Shown piece by piece: positions 17,239 through 25,765 of a DNA stretch of 64,000 nucleotides; within the stretch, counting starts at the first letter, position 1; each line of letters begins with the position of its first letter. The notes under the pieces were generated by a model, which was not told where the DNA came from, ran no database searches, and was given only the letters and a program-made list of their open reading frames with translations. Both the position numbers and the translations under genes were made by a program. The stretch covers positions 6,154,123-6,218,122 of the forward strand of contig NZ_AP018227.1 in NCBI RefSeq assembly GCF_002368095.1, given 5' to 3'. The DNA is from Calothrix parasitica NIES-267 (GTDB taxonomy: Bacteria > Cyanobacteriota > Cyanobacteriia > Cyanobacteriales > Nostocaceae).

Positions 17239-19689
17239 ACCACACGGGTTCAGCCCTACGCGAGCTAAACGGTGTTCAATTTCATTGTCATCAAGATAAG
17301 AATGCTTTTCCTTTAACCAATCTTTTCCGTCACCTTGTTGGTAAGCCTGTAAAAAATCAGTTTTCGATTCCTTTGTGGTTAATAAATCAAGGTTTGCTCT
17401 AGCAACAGCTTCACCAGCCCATTGAATCGCACCCTCACCACTATAATATTGCTTGCGAACGGCGTTAACACATTCTTCTAAAGTCGGTTTTTGGTGAAAT
17501 ACCCTTGTGTGGTTCGCCATGCGTAAAGCATCGCGTTCGGGGTCTATACGCCAATTTCCATCTTCACCTTGCTGCCATAAATTAGCTTTTGCGTCAGCGA
17601 ATGCATTGTCTTCGCTGACACCTTGACGCATTCCGGCGCTGTTATGGGTTAAATAACCATCGCAGTAGAAACAGTGAGCTTCTTCAACTTCTATATCATA
17701 GGTTTGTACGTGGTCGTAACTACCCAAACCTTTAACGGTAACGGGAATATCTAGCGAGACATCAGATTCAGCGATATAGCGCTCGTAATTTGCATCGACC
17801 TTACGACTTCCGTTCATACCCATTTCTCGCATTTCGCTATAGGTATAAGCTTCACGCATCACCACACCGGGAACCGTAAAACCATACATTTTGAGTCCCT
17901 GCTTTAATTCTCCTTTTACACTGTGGGGAGCAATCAAAGCATTGTAACGCTCTTTTAATGCAGGAATTTTCAGATTGTATTTAGCTTGCCATTTTTGATT
18001 TTGCGGTTGAGTCACCGAGATTCTTCCAGCAATACCCAAACTAGATAAAACTGATGCTACTTGTTGAATGAATCCACGATAAACCGTTGTCACCAGATGC
18101 GGAGGACGATTATTTACAGCACCATCGCTATCCATTAATCCTGCTAAATAAGCTGCTCGGATATCTACAGAACCCTGCAAGATAAAATCGGGGACTTGTA
18201 AAGAAGTATTTGGTTGTTTGATATAGCGATGGAAATATTCAGCAAAACGAATTGACGAACAAACTGATTTAGCTGTGTTTTCACCTCTAACTACACCGTG
18301 AGTAGCTTTTAATTTAAATGCAGTTAAAGCAATATCTAACTTCTGTTGAATGCGAGGAGTCAGTTCGGTATCGGAAGCATTCATCGACCATTCTACACGA
18401 CCGTAAGGTTTATCATGCTTATTACGACCTAGAGCCACATAACCGTCACCATGAGTAAAGCCAATTAACCAAGCTATCTCTGGCGTTAATTGTGGAATAA
18501 ATAGTGGCTTAGCAGTATGACTTTGAATTGGTCTTGATTGCGTAAAATCAACAGGTAAATTAGTTACCGTTCCCGGTAAAATCTGCTTATTGTGTAAAAG
18601 GCGATCGCCTTCCACTAGATTAGCCATAGATTTCCATTCAACAGCACCTTGAGCGTCAGCAAGAACTGCTTGTCTGTGGTTTAAAGTCGCTCTAGGTAAA
18701 GTAGCATTTGTTTCTACTTCATAAACATCTTGAAAACCTTGGTCAAATTTATCAACTACTCTGCGAAATCCTAAAGGAGTTTGTACCAAATCCCCAACTT
18801 TAACATCGCGAATAGCTACTAATCCTTTAGATGTATGAACCAAAGCATCTTCTGGTAAACATCTGCGGATATTTCCGGCCACAATTGTCACAGCAGCTTC
18901 ATCAATCAACAAACAGCACTCAACCGAAGTTAATTTTCGACCAACAGCTTTATTAAGAATCGCTGCACAACGTTGATAAAGTTCGGGTAACTTCACCGGA
19001 TTAGCCATACCACCGAAACCTTGCAGTGGTTCCCCAGCTTTACGAATATCGCTGATATCAACGATGACTTCAACTTCTTGGTTAAAACGTTCGTCGGTAG
19101 ATAATTCTAAAAGAGTTTGATAGGACTGTACCCAACCTTGACGGCTATCTCCGACATAGATAGTGGCTCGATTTCCTTCTATTTCGGTTTCTGTAAATTC
19201 GCGGCGTTCGTTAGCTATAGTTTTACCAATATTTCCTTCTACCCTTACTTTTAAACGATTGCGGATACTAGGTAATTGATTAATATATTTCGGTTCTAAA
19301 ATTGCCCCCGTACCGCAGCCCATCATGGCTAAATCCATCATTAAACCGAAAGCACTCCAGTCAATGACGTTTGTAGAAGTACAGTTATAAGCACCCGAAA
19401 AATTCTTTGGTTGAGCCAGCCAATTTGTACCACCAACCCATAACCATCTGCCACTAGGTAAAGCCTTCAAATTGTGCTGCATCTCCTCCAAAAGCAAGGC
19501 TTCATCTTGAGTTAGCTTACCCAACTCAACCAAACCTTTTAGAGTGCGATCGCAAACCTGTCTCCAGGATTCTCTGGTACCTTCGGGCTGCTGACGACGG
19601 CTGTAAGTCCTGAAAAATACAGGGTTTGCCGCAGGGGCTGTTTGAGGAAAGTCTGCACCAACGTGTTTCCGTTCAAGCTCTCGAACCAT
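17239..19689 (-). CDS. nrdJ: adenosylcobalamin-dependent ribonucleotide reductase, exon 1 with in-frame intein
   Basis: Class II RNR reduces ribonucleotides to deoxyribonucleotides with a B12-derived thiyl radical, oxygen-independently. N-extein (residues 1-276) contains LPSGRWLWVGGTNW, the first active-site Cys in SGAYNCTSTNV, and MMGCGTGA. An intein then splits GNIRR/SAGMRQG. The C-extein runs to RVGLNPCG, which holds the radical-bearing Cys and where the group I intron begins; without RNA splicing, translation would add one Asn and stop at TAA 17233-17235. MVRELERKHVG at ATG 19689 is the conserved start. It is divergent from the PNPOx-like gene. No cobalamin riboswitch is visible upstream. 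Confidence 0.95.
17641..18861 (-). other. NrdJ intein with LAGLIDADG homing endonuclease (407 aa)
   Basis: The intein begins with Cys (codon 18859-18861) in CLPEDALVHTSKGLVAI and ends YCDGYLTHN with Asn codon 17641-17643, followed by Ser of the C-extein: the classical Cys1...His-Asn/Ser arrangement for protein splicing. Block B is seen as TLNHRQAVL. Two dodecapeptide motifs, AWLIGFTHGDGYV and AAYLAGLMDSDGAV, keep their acidic residues, so the DOD homing endonuclease may be active. It interrupts NIRR/SAGM, a conserved RNR site also used by other RNR inteins. Confidence 0.95.
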
Positions 19690-19904
19690 GTGTTTATAGC
19701 GTCTTTTTTTTCTATCAGATTAAGACTATACGTCAAGTAGCATTACAATAAAAGACTGCATAACTTTGAAAATTTTGCTACCGGGAAGAGCAGATGTTAA
19801 AAGGAGAGAGGGGGAAGAGGGGGTAGAGAGGGAAGAGGGAGTAGATGATATTACCAGTCCATCACCCATTACTAATTTCTTAATCTAAAATCCAAAATCG
19901 TAAG
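19690..19904. repeat. nrdJ/PNPOx divergent promoter region with GGGGAAGA-type repeat
   Basis: 215 bp with a G-rich tandem repeat (19802-19845, GAGGGGGAAGAGGGGGTAG units). It must carry both divergent promoters; no operator could be picked out. Confidence 0.5.
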
Positions 19905-20486
19905 ATGTCTATTGCTCCTTGGCGCTCATTTCTAGCTAATGCTCTCAAAAAGAATCGCTCTCAAGCACATTCGCGCTATTTTCAGTTAGCAACTGTCCGC
20001 AATGATGGAACTCCCGCTAACCGAACAGTGGTTTTTCGCGGTTTTTTAGAAGATACAAATAAATTCAAAATTATTACCGATACTCGCAGCGAGAAAATTA
20101 CAGAAATTCAAAATCGGTCATGGGGAGAGATTTGCTGGTATTTCACTAATAGCCGCGAACAGTTTCGCATTGCTGGAAACATCATTATTATTGATGTTAA
20201 TTATCAAGATTCAGAATTACAAACAGTTCGCGAATCAACCTGGCAAGATTTATCCGATAACGCTCGTATTCAATTTGCTTGGCCGCATCCGGGAGCATCC
20301 AGAGACAACCAAGAAGCATTTTCACCACAGCAACCAGATGAAAATAAACCTTTAGACAACTTTTGTTTATTATTATTTGAACCTGTAAAAGTTGACCATT
20401 TACGATTGAGAGGAGAACCGCAAAATCGGACTATTTATGAAAGGGATGAAATGGGGGTTTGGGATGTGAAAGAAGTTAATCCGTAA
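19905..20486 (+). CDS. pyridoxamine 5'-phosphate oxidase-like FMN-binding protein
   Basis: 193 residues with a PNPOx-type split-barrel fold: YFQLATVRNDGTPANRTVVFRGF binds flavin phosphate in the family, and TDTRSEKITEIQ plus ICWYFTNSREQFRIAG are typical of the cyanobacterial/plant Alr4036-type subgroup rather than true PdxH. The C-terminus KVDHLRLRGEPQNRTIYER is also family-like. Probably cytosolic; the substrate is uncertain. It starts at ATG 19905 and stands alone between divergent nrdJ and a convergent HEAT-repeat gene. Confidence 0.85.
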   Translation: MSIAPWRSFLANALKKNRSQAHSRYFQLATVRNDGTPANRTVVFRGFLEDTNKFKIITDTRSEKITEIQNRSWGEICWYFTNSREQFRIAGNIIIIDVNYQDSELQTVRESTWQDLSDNARIQFAWPHPGASRDNQEAFSPQQPDENKPLDNFCLLLFEPVKVDHLRLRGEPQNRTIYERDEMGVWDVKEVNP

Positions 20487-20517
20487 TAATTCAAAATTTT
20501 GTTATTAACTAATCACT

Positions 20518-20732
20518 GTGTAGAGACGTAGCAGTGCTACGTCTCCGTATTTAGCGGAATAATGGATAATTATAATACATAAAAGATTAATTCATTACCA
20601 CTAATATATTCTTAAAACCGCCGGAGAATATAATTTCCCGTCTAATAGAAAAAATCATCTAAAGATGACTGGTAAGATTGTTATTCATCTTTATATGACT
20701 TAGCTTATTAGCCTTGGAATTGATTCCAAGGC
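20518..20732. repeat. two palindromes between convergent genes
   Basis: A GACGTAGCA/TGCTACGTC hairpin (about 20527-20545) is a variant of the dispersed AGACGTTGCA palindrome. A perfect GCCTTGGAA-TTGA-TTCCAAGGC stem stands at 20711-20732. Either may terminate the convergent transcripts; neither has a long T run. Confidence 0.5.
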
Positions 20733-20776
20733 GTTTATAAAGCCTGGTTAATAATGACACAATAAACGAAATTTAA

Positions 20777-22684
20777 CTAACCATGCCAAGCTTGATAAAA
20801 ATCTTTATAGCTCATATTTTCTGCATAATTCCACATTAATTGATAAACTTCATCGTAACGAGAAGAATTGCTGTAATAGAACTTTTTACTCAAATATTCT
20901 TTTAAAGCTGTAATTATTTTTGGAGAGTAACCTTTTTTATTTATCGAATCAACATTTCGCCATATATTCCAAAAGCTTTCTCTTTCAAAATTATAGTATC
21001 CATCAGTTATATAATTACAATCCGAACAAAGCTTCTTATCCTTTCTAATTGCATTCAGCAAACGTTTAATTCCTAAACTTATGGCATCATCTATTAATAA
21101 TCTTACGGTTTTATCTTTGTATACGATTTTTTCTAAACCATTTTCTGAGAATAATCGCTTGTATTCTAACAGTACTCCTAATTCTCCAAAAGAGTATAAT
21201 TTAATCAACCTATTGATTGCTGTCTGATAATAGCTATCAAATAGTAATAAAACTATTGGTGCTTTTTCTTCTATCCAATTATCTGGCTTACTTTGGATAA
21301 TTTCTATAAGAATATCAATCGCTATTTTATTATCTGGCTCTAGTTGTAATATTGCTTCTGCTACATTAGTATCAACTCTCACCCGTTTACCTTTATTTTT
21401 TTGTAAAAATCTGATGAAAGCAGAAATAATTTTCTTTCGCATAGCAAAATTGAGAGGCTGAGTCAAACTCATATTTCTGAGTGCAGAAATAGATAAAAAA
21501 CAAGCACTTACACTCCAATCTTTTTCTAAAAAAGAGATTAAGCTAGCAATTACTTCTTTATCTCCTGGATACAGTAAAAGCAAAGAGCTAATAATTCTAC
21601 GATGAGAATATAATTCATTGTCACCGAAATTTCTAAAATATTCTAAGTCCATTAGAAAATAACCTTGAGAAGTTTCTAAAATCTCAATTAAAACTTCTTT
21701 AATTCCAGGCTGATTTCTATCAAATTTCCCTAAACTTGCAGCAATTTCAGCACGAAGACAATCATCTTTACAACTTTTCAATCTTTCTGATAAAACTTTG
21801 ATAGCTGCTTGATTTTGGGAATCTATTTCTTGTAGATACTCTACAGCTTTAATCAAAAGATATAATTCCTGAGTACTTTCAAGCAGAAAAACCAAAGCAT
21901 CCAACGCTACTTCATTACCCTTATCAACCAATAACAAAGCTTCAGCAGCATCAAGACAAATTCTGTCACCTCGATTTATCTGCAAAAATTTCTCTAGCGC
22001 TAGAATTGCTGTTTGATTTCTACAGCCAATTTTTCCTAAAGTCTTAATCGCTTCGCGACAAAGATTTTTATCCTCTATTGTTTCCATCAACTCAACAACA
22101 GTATTTATTGCTGCTTGATTCCCAAACCCAATTTTTGAAATGCTTTTACAAATACTTTTGAGTTTATAAATATCTTCCGTCACATCCAGCAACAAAATCA
22201 AAGCAGCGATAGCCATTTTATTTCCCGAATCTAATTCCCCCAACTTCGTCGCAGCAGATTGCAAAGTTAACCGACTCGGAGTATTACGCAGCAACAATTC
22301 AAAAGCTTTGACAACTCTTGTTTTATCAGTCACTTCCAAAGTTTTTCTAGCAGCTTCTACGAGCGGTTGAGGAAAAAGCTTCCAGCCAAAATATAAATAG
22401 CTCCAATCAAGCAACTGTTTAACAATTGCATCACCAAAGCTACATTCAGGAAAATAATTTAAAGCTTCTGCGGCTAGGAAATAAGCACGATATCGATAAA
22501 AACCACCGCAATTGTCATCAAAATTAACAAGCGCCCGAATCAAGTCTTCTTTCTGCTGTTTAGGAATATCATCTCGACTAAACCAATGCAGAATTTCGAC
22601 TTTAGAATCGGACGCAAAAATGCGGTAATTACCCTGTTCGGGATTATTTAGTTCGTGGTCAAAGAAATATTTCCAATCATTCAT
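20777..22684 (-). CDS. HEAT-repeat protein, function unknown
   Basis: 635 residues, almost entirely helical HEAT-like repeats of ~35 residues. From residue ~145 each repeat follows the pattern GN..AI.AL..LL..T.D, for example SGNKMAIAALILLLDVTED, FGNQAAINTVVELMETIED, CRNQTAILALEKFLQ and KGNEVALDALVFLLEST. The N-terminal ~130 residues (WFSRDDIPKQQKEDLIRALVNFDDNCGGFYRYRAYFLAAEAL) look like the start of the same solenoid. There is no signal peptide, membrane segment or catalytic motif. Such solenoids are common in filamentous cyanobacteria, often attached to NACHT-type NTPases, but no NTPase is present here. It is likely a protein-protein scaffold; the partner is unknown. Confidence 0.75.
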   Translation of the reverse strand: MNDWKYFFDHELNNPEQGNYRIFASDSKVEILHWFSRDDIPKQQKEDLIRALVNFDDNCGGFYRYRAYFLAAEALNYFPECSFGDAIVKQLLDWSYLYFGWKLFPQPLVEAARKTLEVTDKTRVVKAFELLLRNTPSRLTLQSAATKLGELDSGNKMAIAALILLLDVTEDIYKLKSICKSISKIGFGNQAAINTVVELMETIEDKNLCREAIKTLGKIGCRNQTAILALEKFLQINRGDRICLDAAEALLLVDKGNEVALDALVFLLESTQELYLLIKAVEYLQEIDSQNQAAIKVLSERLKSCKDDCLRAEIAASLGKFDRNQPGIKEVLIEILETSQGYFLMDLEYFRNFGDNELYSHRRIISSLLLLYPGDKEVIASLISFLEKDWSVSACFLSISALRNMSLTQPLNFAMRKKIISAFIRFLQKNKGKRVRVDTNVAEAILQLEPDNKIAIDILIEIIQSKPDNWIEEKAPIVLLLFDSYYQTAINRLIKLYSFGELGVLLEYKRLFSENGLEKIVYKDKTVRLLIDDAISLGIKRLLNAIRKDKKLCSDCNYITDGYYNFERESFWNIWRNVDSINKKGYSPKIITALKEYLSKKFYYSNSSRYDEVYQLMWNYAENMSYKDFYQAWHG

Positions 22685-22908
22685 TTCCCCCTACCCATCT
22701 TCATGTGGGACGTAAAGGACATATTTGTAAGATATCACAGTTCTAAGAATGAGGAGAGGGGGAGATGGGGAGATGGGGTAGAAAATTGAATCAGAGAGTA
22801 AGGGAAATTCTCATACTTCTTACTCATTACTCCTAGTTCCTACTTCAATCAAAAATTTAAAACAAAAGCATCCGTTGTTAAAATCCAAAATAAAATAACT
22901 GTTAACTG

Positions 22909-23418
22909 TCAAAGATCCGAATCATCCAAGAATTCACTTATCTGTTCTAAACGATTGGATTCAGCTTTTGCTTCTTCAAGAAGGGTATCCCAATCATCTG
23001 GGGGATGCTCGTTATTAAGCATTTTTCTAAAGACTCGGTAAGCATCTGTTTTGCTACCATAAGCTCGTTTAGAATCTTCATCATTTACCCAGGCAAATAC
23101 AATAGTTTTACTTGCTTGATGGTAACGAAAGAATAATCGGTATTGTTGAAAAAATTTTGCTCTTAACCAGTGTTTATATTCTTCACCTAAAGTAATACCT
23201 TGACGATACTGGCTGCGTGTCGGATCTTGAGGAATAACTTCAAGTACAAGATTTAATATAGCGGCTAAGCGTTTGGTAACTTTCTTTTCCCGATAGTTTT
23301 GGGGATATTTTTGACGCAGGAGTTCAACTTGTGTCAAAAATTCTTCAAATTGATTTAGAAAAACAGGATGTACAAAAATATTCCACCCGTTAATTTTTAG
23401 GGGCTGACTATCCGACAA
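22909..23418 (-). CDS. yhaV: type II toxin YhaV
   Basis: The ribonuclease toxin of the PrlF-YhaV module, RelE-superfamily fold. The 169 residues show the family signatures INGWNIFVHPVFLNQFEEF, DPTRSQYRQGITLGEEYKHWLRAKFFQQYRLFFRY and IVFAWVNDEDSKRAYGSKTDAYRVFRKML. The C-terminus is acidic. It lies 2 bp downstream of the antitoxin gene in the same orientation, so it is translationally linked to it. The full family length is present and nothing suggests inactivation. Confidence 0.93.
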   Translation of the reverse strand: MSDSQPLKINGWNIFVHPVFLNQFEEFLTQVELLRQKYPQNYREKKVTKRLAAILNLVLEVIPQDPTRSQYRQGITLGEEYKHWLRAKFFQQYRLFFRYHQASKTIVFAWVNDEDSKRAYGSKTDAYRVFRKMLNNEHPPDDWDTLLEEAKAESNRLEQISEFLDDSDL

Positions 23419-23420
23419 AT

Positions 23421-23753
23421 TTATTCCTCCTCGTCAGATAGTGGTGCTTCAAGGTCGAATTCAACACCCGCAACTAGTTCTTTCGCTCGGTTAAGTAGTT
23501 CGGGACTAATTGGTTTAATATTTTGAGGATTTTTGCTCATGTCTTGAGCTAAAAAATTTAGAAACTTTCCGATAACAGGATCTTCCTCTTCCTGCTCAAC
23601 ACGAGAAATTGTTACTTTACCGTTAGGCTCAATCGTGTAATGAATCTTGTCCCGCTTGTTCAAGCGTAATGCTTTTCGCACATTTTCAGGAACTGTAGTT
23701 TGATACCTATCAGTAAGAGTAGATTCTGCTTGAAAATTTAATCCTTCAGCCAT
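23421..23753 (-). CDS. prlF: type II antitoxin PrlF (AbrB-fold)
   Basis: The labile antitoxin and DNA-binding partner of YhaV. The N-terminal AbrB/SpoVT swapped-hairpin domain reads TLTDRYQTTVPENVRKALRLNKRDKIHYTIEPNGKVTISR. The C-terminal acidic tail (ELVAGVEFDLEAPLSDEEE) neutralises the toxin in this family. I choose ATG 23753 (MAEGLNFQAEST) instead of the upstream in-frame TTG at 23777. Autoregulation is expected, and the promoter carries nested palindromes (23772-23832). Confidence 0.92.
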   Translation of the reverse strand: MAEGLNFQAESTLTDRYQTTVPENVRKALRLNKRDKIHYTIEPNGKVTISRVEQEEEDPVIGKFLNFLAQDMSKNPQNIKPISPELLNRAKELVAGVEFDLEAPLSDEEE

Positions 23754-23771
23754 AATTCTTTTGTACTTATA

Positions 23772-23832
23772 AATCAAATCCTACTCTTAAAGTAATGCAA
23801 CTGCATTGTCTTGTCAAGAATAGGATTTGATT
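23772..23832 (-). promoter_or_regulatory. prlF-yhaV promoter with nested operator palindromes
   Basis: On the minus strand TTGACA (23812-23817) and TACTTT (23789-23794) are exactly 17 bp apart. The spacer holds the palindrome AATGCA-GT-TGCATT (23794-23807). The whole promoter is bracketed by a perfect 12-bp inverted repeat, AATCAAATCCTA (23772-23783) and TAGGATTTGATT (23821-23832). This is what an autorepressed toxin-antitoxin promoter would look like; that PrlF/YhaV binds here is inference. Confidence 0.75.
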
Positions 23833-23969
23833 GAATTATGAACAACTTTCGATAGCTTTTTCATAATATTCTTTTGTCTATTAAGCGAAGGAGTAAGGGT
23901 AATTCTCATACTTCTTACTCATTACTCGTTACTCCTAATTCCTAGCTCCTAACTCCTAACTCCTAACTT

Positions 23970-24755
23970 CTAGATTCCCGACCCATCCAAAAATTCATCT
24001 ATTGCTTTATCTTCCAACCGACATTGAGTATGATGTCCTCTCGAATGCGTTTCTGAAATATGACTTGCAATATGATTTTCTTTAAAAGCAACACTTGCAA
24101 CTTTCTCTGAAACGCTTTGCTGTTTTTCTTGCAAATGCTCAATTTGTTCTTCTAACTGCTCGATTCTATCTACTAAAGCACGTATTGCTTGAGCTTCTGC
24201 GTCTGGCAAACTTCCGTGTTCTAATGGCCCAACTTTCACACCAGAACGATAAACTATTCTACCGGGAACGCCTACTACGGTACAATCTGACGGTACATCT
24301 CTCAGGACAACTGAACCTGCACCGATACGCACGTTGTTGCCAATTTGAAGATTTCCCAGTACTTTAGCACCCGCACCCACAACTACACATTCTCCTAAAG
24401 TGGGGTGACGTTTACCAGTTTCTTTACCAGTACCACCCAAAGTTACACCTTGGTAAATCAGCGCATAATCCCCGATAATTGCTGTTTCACCAATCACTAC
24501 ACCCATCCCGTGGTCGATAAATACACCCTTACCAATGGTTGCTCCTGGGTGAATTTCAACTCCAGTTAAAAAACGTGCTAAGTGAGAAGTTAAACGAGGA
24601 AGGAAAGGAATTCCTACGTTGTACATCCAGCGGGCTATTCTATGTAATAACAAGGCTTGCAAACCGGGGTAGCAGAATAATACTTCTATCCAGTTACGAG
24701 CCGCTGGATCGCGTTCAAATATAATACGAAAGTCAGCAGTAAATGTTGATAACAC
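23970..24755 (-). CDS. cysE: serine O-acetyltransferase
   Basis: Transfers acetyl from acetyl-CoA to L-serine, the committed step of cysteine synthesis. An N-terminal helical part (ADFRIIFERDPAARNWIEVLFCYPGLQALLLHRIARW) precedes the left-handed beta-helix hexapeptide repeats (IHPGATIGKGVFIDHGMGVVIGETAIIG, GVTLGGTGKETGKRHPTLG, VVGAGAKVLGNLQIG) with the catalytic His and Asp of IDHG. The C-terminus carries a coiled-coil-like extension (IEQLEEQIEHLQEKQQSVSEKV) and a further ~40 residues. The start is a GTG: 24755 (MLSTFTADF) fits the family and the GAGGG 12 bp upstream; an in-frame GTG at 24767 is the alternative. Confidence 0.95.
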   Translation of the reverse strand: MLSTFTADFRIIFERDPAARNWIEVLFCYPGLQALLLHRIARWMYNVGIPFLPRLTSHLARFLTGVEIHPGATIGKGVFIDHGMGVVIGETAIIGDYALIYQGVTLGGTGKETGKRHPTLGECVVVGAGAKVLGNLQIGNNVRIGAGSVVLRDVPSDCTVVGVPGRIVYRSGVKVGPLEHGSLPDAEAQAIRALVDRIEQLEEQIEHLQEKQQSVSEKVASVAFKENHIASHISETHSRGHHTQCRLEDKAIDEFLDGSGI

Positions 24756-24941
24756 GCTAGTAAGCACCCTCGGAAAGCCTTTACACGAAATATTGTCTAT
24801 ATTACAGTCCTATGGGGACAAGGAGAGATGGGGAGAAAAGGAGATGGGGAGACAAGGGGAATTAAAATTCCTAAGCCATCACTCCTCTCTCCTAATTTCT
24901 AAACTATTTACATATTAATTCATTTATACGGAATTTTGGAA

Positions 24942-25430
24942 CTAATTCTGCAAAGAAAGTCTGTAAGTCTTTCTTGTCCTGGCTTTGAAGCTACCTACCC
25001 AGATTTGATAGGTTCCCGCTTTCCAGTTACGACGGTTAATGCTAGCATCTTTACTTTTGCCAGTATCATCCCCACAATGAACTGTTTTCTTGTCTGGCCC
25101 AACTATTAACAAAGTAGTATCATGGCCACCACTACTAACTTTGATGTTTAATTTGGGAAAATCTTTCTCTAAAACTAGAATATGATCTGGTTTGGGGTCA
25201 GCAAAACCAATACATAAATTTCTATTAGCATCGCGTTTGCGAACTGAGGACAAAGAGAAAGCACCACCTGTATAACCCGTCACTGTTTTTTTTACAGTTT
25301 CTGAGTTTGGTGACAAGCTAATTTTTCCAAAAAAAGAGTTATTTGCTGTTACAGGATTAGACGAAATAACAGTAAATATGCTGATAAAACAGCTTATGGA
25401 CAATTTAAAAAGGGAGCGACACAATTTCAT
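24942..25430 (-). CDS. secreted protein of unknown function
   Basis: 162 residues with a Sec signal peptide: basic MKLCRSLFKLSIS, hydrophobic core, and likely cleavage near VTANN (~residue 30). The mature part is beta-rich and resembles pre-peptidase C-terminal (PPC)-like or proprotein-convertase-P-like domains (LNIKVSSGGHDTTLLIVGPDKKTVHCGDD, WKAGTYQIWVGSFKARTRKTYRLSL). Two Cys (in RNLCIGFA and TVHCGDD) may form a disulfide. The pattern of a C-terminal IWVGSF...Y.L is common in cyanobacterial periplasmic proteins. ATG 25430 is the only sensible start. Confidence 0.7.
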   Translation of the reverse strand: MKLCRSLFKLSISCFISIFTVISSNPVTANNSFFGKISLSPNSETVKKTVTGYTGGAFSLSSVRKRDANRNLCIGFADPKPDHILVLEKDFPKLNIKVSSGGHDTTLLIVGPDKKTVHCGDDTGKSKDASINRRNWKAGTYQIWVGSFKARTRKTYRLSLQN

Positions 25431-25765
25431 ACATACACTTCCCGGTATATTAATGTTAGTTATTTTATATACACGCTAGCTAAAGCAAATTTCGGAATAG
25501 CCCGGTTTGTGACAGCTTTGCATCCGTACACTTATTAGACCAAACTATGAACCAATTTTCAAAAGTCTAAAGAGTGAATTTATATATTGTGACTTATGAC
25601 TTTTGATACAAAGTCTGAGTCGCAATTTATTAACACCTTAATATGAATCAAATACAGAAATATTAAAAATAGATTAAAATTTGTGGAAAATTTACTAAGA
25701 AATTGGGAGTTGGGAAAATAATTCCTAACTCCTAAGTTTTAATTCCTAAAGTATAATTATTTTCT
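25431..25765. other. AT-rich spacer
   Basis: Promoter side of the secreted-protein gene and downstream side of the lipoprotein gene. No repeat array, RNA or ORF is evident apart from a CTAACTCC fragment at 25725-25745. Confidence 0.4.

Noticed and set aside
19690-19904. Cobalamin riboswitch before nrdJ
   Set aside because: No B12-box-like consensus or the needed length of structured leader was seen.
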